This document shows, in pieces, positions 63,230 to 64,000 of a stretch of 64,000 nucleotides of DNA (within the stretch, counting starts at the first letter, position 1; each line of letters starts with the position of its first letter). The notes under the pieces are model-generated. The model saw only the letters and a list, made by a program, of their open reading frames with translations, was not told the origin of the DNA and did not search any database. This stretch comes from JAMHWF01 sp035911095 (lineage in GTDB: Bacteria > Pseudomonadota > Gammaproteobacteria > Burkholderiales > Burkholderiaceae_C): contig JAMHWF010000005.1 in NCBI GenBank assembly GCA_035911095.1, forward strand, positions 62,001-126,000. The letters run 5' to 3'. Position numbers and translations under genes: made by a program.

Positions 63230-64000
63230 ATGCCGGCCACCCCGAGGGTTGCAGCAGCTCGCCCGGCGTTGCTGTCGCGCCGTGCGACGGCACTGCGGGC
63301 CCGGGCCGCCGCGTGGGGAGTCGCCGCGGCGCTGCTGGCGGCCGCCGCGCCCTGCGCGCAGGCGGCCGGGCTGGCGCTCGCGGTTGACCCGCCGGCCCCG
63401 CAGGCCGGACAGCCCTTGCGCCTGAGCGCCCGTTTCGTCGGCGACGGCGGCTTCGCGCTCGGCGGCATGCAGCCCCGGGGCTGGCTGCTGCCGCGCGAGG
63501 GCCGGCCGGCCTGCGCCGTGCCGCCGGTGGCGGCGGGCGCGCGGCCGGTCGAGGGGCGGCTGCTGATCACCGAGCAGGACGACCACACGCTCGCCGCCGT
63601 CGATCTGCAGCGCAACCTGGCCTCGAGCAACATCGCCTGGCTCGCACGCCTGCCCGAGGCGCCCGCCGCCTGGGTGCTCGACGCGGCCGGCGCGCAGGCG
63701 GTCGTCGCGCTGCCCGCCGCGGGCGAGCTGCGCTGGCTGAGCTTGGCGACCGGCGGCGAGCTGGCGCGGCTCGACCGCGGCCTCGGCGAGCCCTCCCGGC
63801 TGCTGCTGGCGCCCGAGGCCGGCGGCCTGTGGGCGCTCGACCGCCAGGGGTCGCGGCTGCTCTGGATCGAGAGCGGCCCGGGCGTGCCGGAGGGTGCCGG
63901 ACCGCAGGCGGTGTCGCCGGCCGCCGCGCAGGCCACGGCGAGGGCCGCGCCCGCCTCCGCGCGCCCTGCGGTGCCGCGGGTCTTGGGCCTCGACGCCGCG
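63230..64000 (+). CDS. Beta-propeller-like secreted protein, N-terminal part (3' end outside window)
   Basis: An open frame of 257 codons from the ATG at 63230 to the window end. ACGGAG lies just upstream. A basic Ala-rich start with a signal-like segment (AAWGVAAALLAAAAPCAQAAG) is followed by a beta domain and then by propeller-like blades: GRLLITEQDDHTLAAVDLQR, AAWVLDAAGAQAVVALPAAG, GELRWLSLATGGELARLD, GGLWALDRQGSRLLWIE. This looks like a YVTN/NHL-type repeat protein. It starts 15 bases after the oxidase stop, so it belongs to the same operon. Function unknown; it may stabilise or present the oxidase. It is not the MofB isomerase or MofC cytochrome reported next to Leptothrix mofA. Confidence 0.65.
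   Translation, partial: MPATPRVAAARPALLSRRATALRARAAAWGVAAALLAAAAPCAQAAGLALAVDPPAPQAGQPLRLSARFVGDGGFALGGMQPRGWLLPREGRPACAVPPVAAGARPVEGRLLITEQDDHTLAAVDLQRNLASSNIAWLARLPEAPAAWVLDAAGAQAVVALPAAGELRWLSLATGGELARLDRGLGEPSRLLLAPEAGGLWALDRQGSRLLWIESGPGVPEGAGPQAVSPAAAQATARAAPASARPAVPRVLGLDAA

Noticed and set aside
60905..63586. 893-codon minus-strand frame opposite the giant oxidase
   Set aside because: Arg/Ala/Gly-rich shadow; the plus strand has clear copper motifs and a signal peptide.

Overview
The window is GC-rich chromosomal DNA of a Gram-negative bacterium, most likely a betaproteobacterium of the order Burkholderiales (Rubrivivax/Leptothrix-like group). This rests on the strong G/C third-position bias, on lptE, bamE and LolA-type outer-membrane genes, on gene orders known from that order (dapB-exbB-exbD-leuS-lptE-holA; hpf-ptsN-hprK; glnE/yhdP/nitrilase; murU/tkt/gap), and on a giant multicopper oxidase resembling Leptothrix MofA. 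The organism is an inference; there is no rRNA or tRNA in the window to confirm it.

Layout. 1-2.4 kb: the end of a beta-barrel gene, an SMI1/KNR4-type gene and small unknowns. 2.4-8.5 kb (minus): six genes (ACP, COG4648 membrane protein, AMP ligase, hotdog dehydratase, LolA-like carrier, MMPL exporter) that match part of an aryl-polyene-type cluster but lack ketosynthases. 8.6-10.8 kb (plus): pgpA, pncC and a hydroxyacid dehydrogenase. 10.9-18.0 kb (minus): holA, lptE, leuS, exbD, exbB, dapB, bamE. 18.1-20.6 kb: fur, then hprK, ptsN and hpf (carbon/nitrogen PTS signalling and ribosome hibernation). 21-24.6 kb (plus): corA, a DUF6776-like protein, a diiron ferritin-like protein and rfaE2. 24.6-28.8 kb (minus): an unknown membrane protein, a rhombosortase and glnE. 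29-36.2 kb (plus): a very long yhdP, a nitrilase, a pterin dehydratase and a fucosyltransferase-like gene. 36.3-41.7 kb (minus): the ubiH and pepP pair, split by an AT-richer islet of about 2.6 kb that carries a beta-helix protein and a methyltransferase. 41.8-47 kb: a WxxGxW-repeat lipoprotein, murU, tkt and gap. 47.3-51.3 kb (plus): two tandem S8 proteases with GlyGly-CTERM-like tails. 51.3-53.7 kb (minus): a SPOR-like protein, birA and a SET-domain protein. 53.8-56.5 kb: topB. 56.7-64 kb (plus): an unknown 234-aa protein, the giant multicopper oxidase and the start of a beta-propeller-like protein.

Three systems stand out. First, a rhombosortase (25.4-26.0 kb) and two proteases with the tail it is expected to recognise (47.3-51.3 kb) form a plausible enzyme/substrate set. 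Second, a low-GC islet splits pepP from ubiH and is flanked by short direct repeats. Third, a MofA/MnxG-like oxidase candidate operon closes the window; its classical copper motifs appear in the reverse order to laccases. Most of the rest is ordinary housekeeping sequence.
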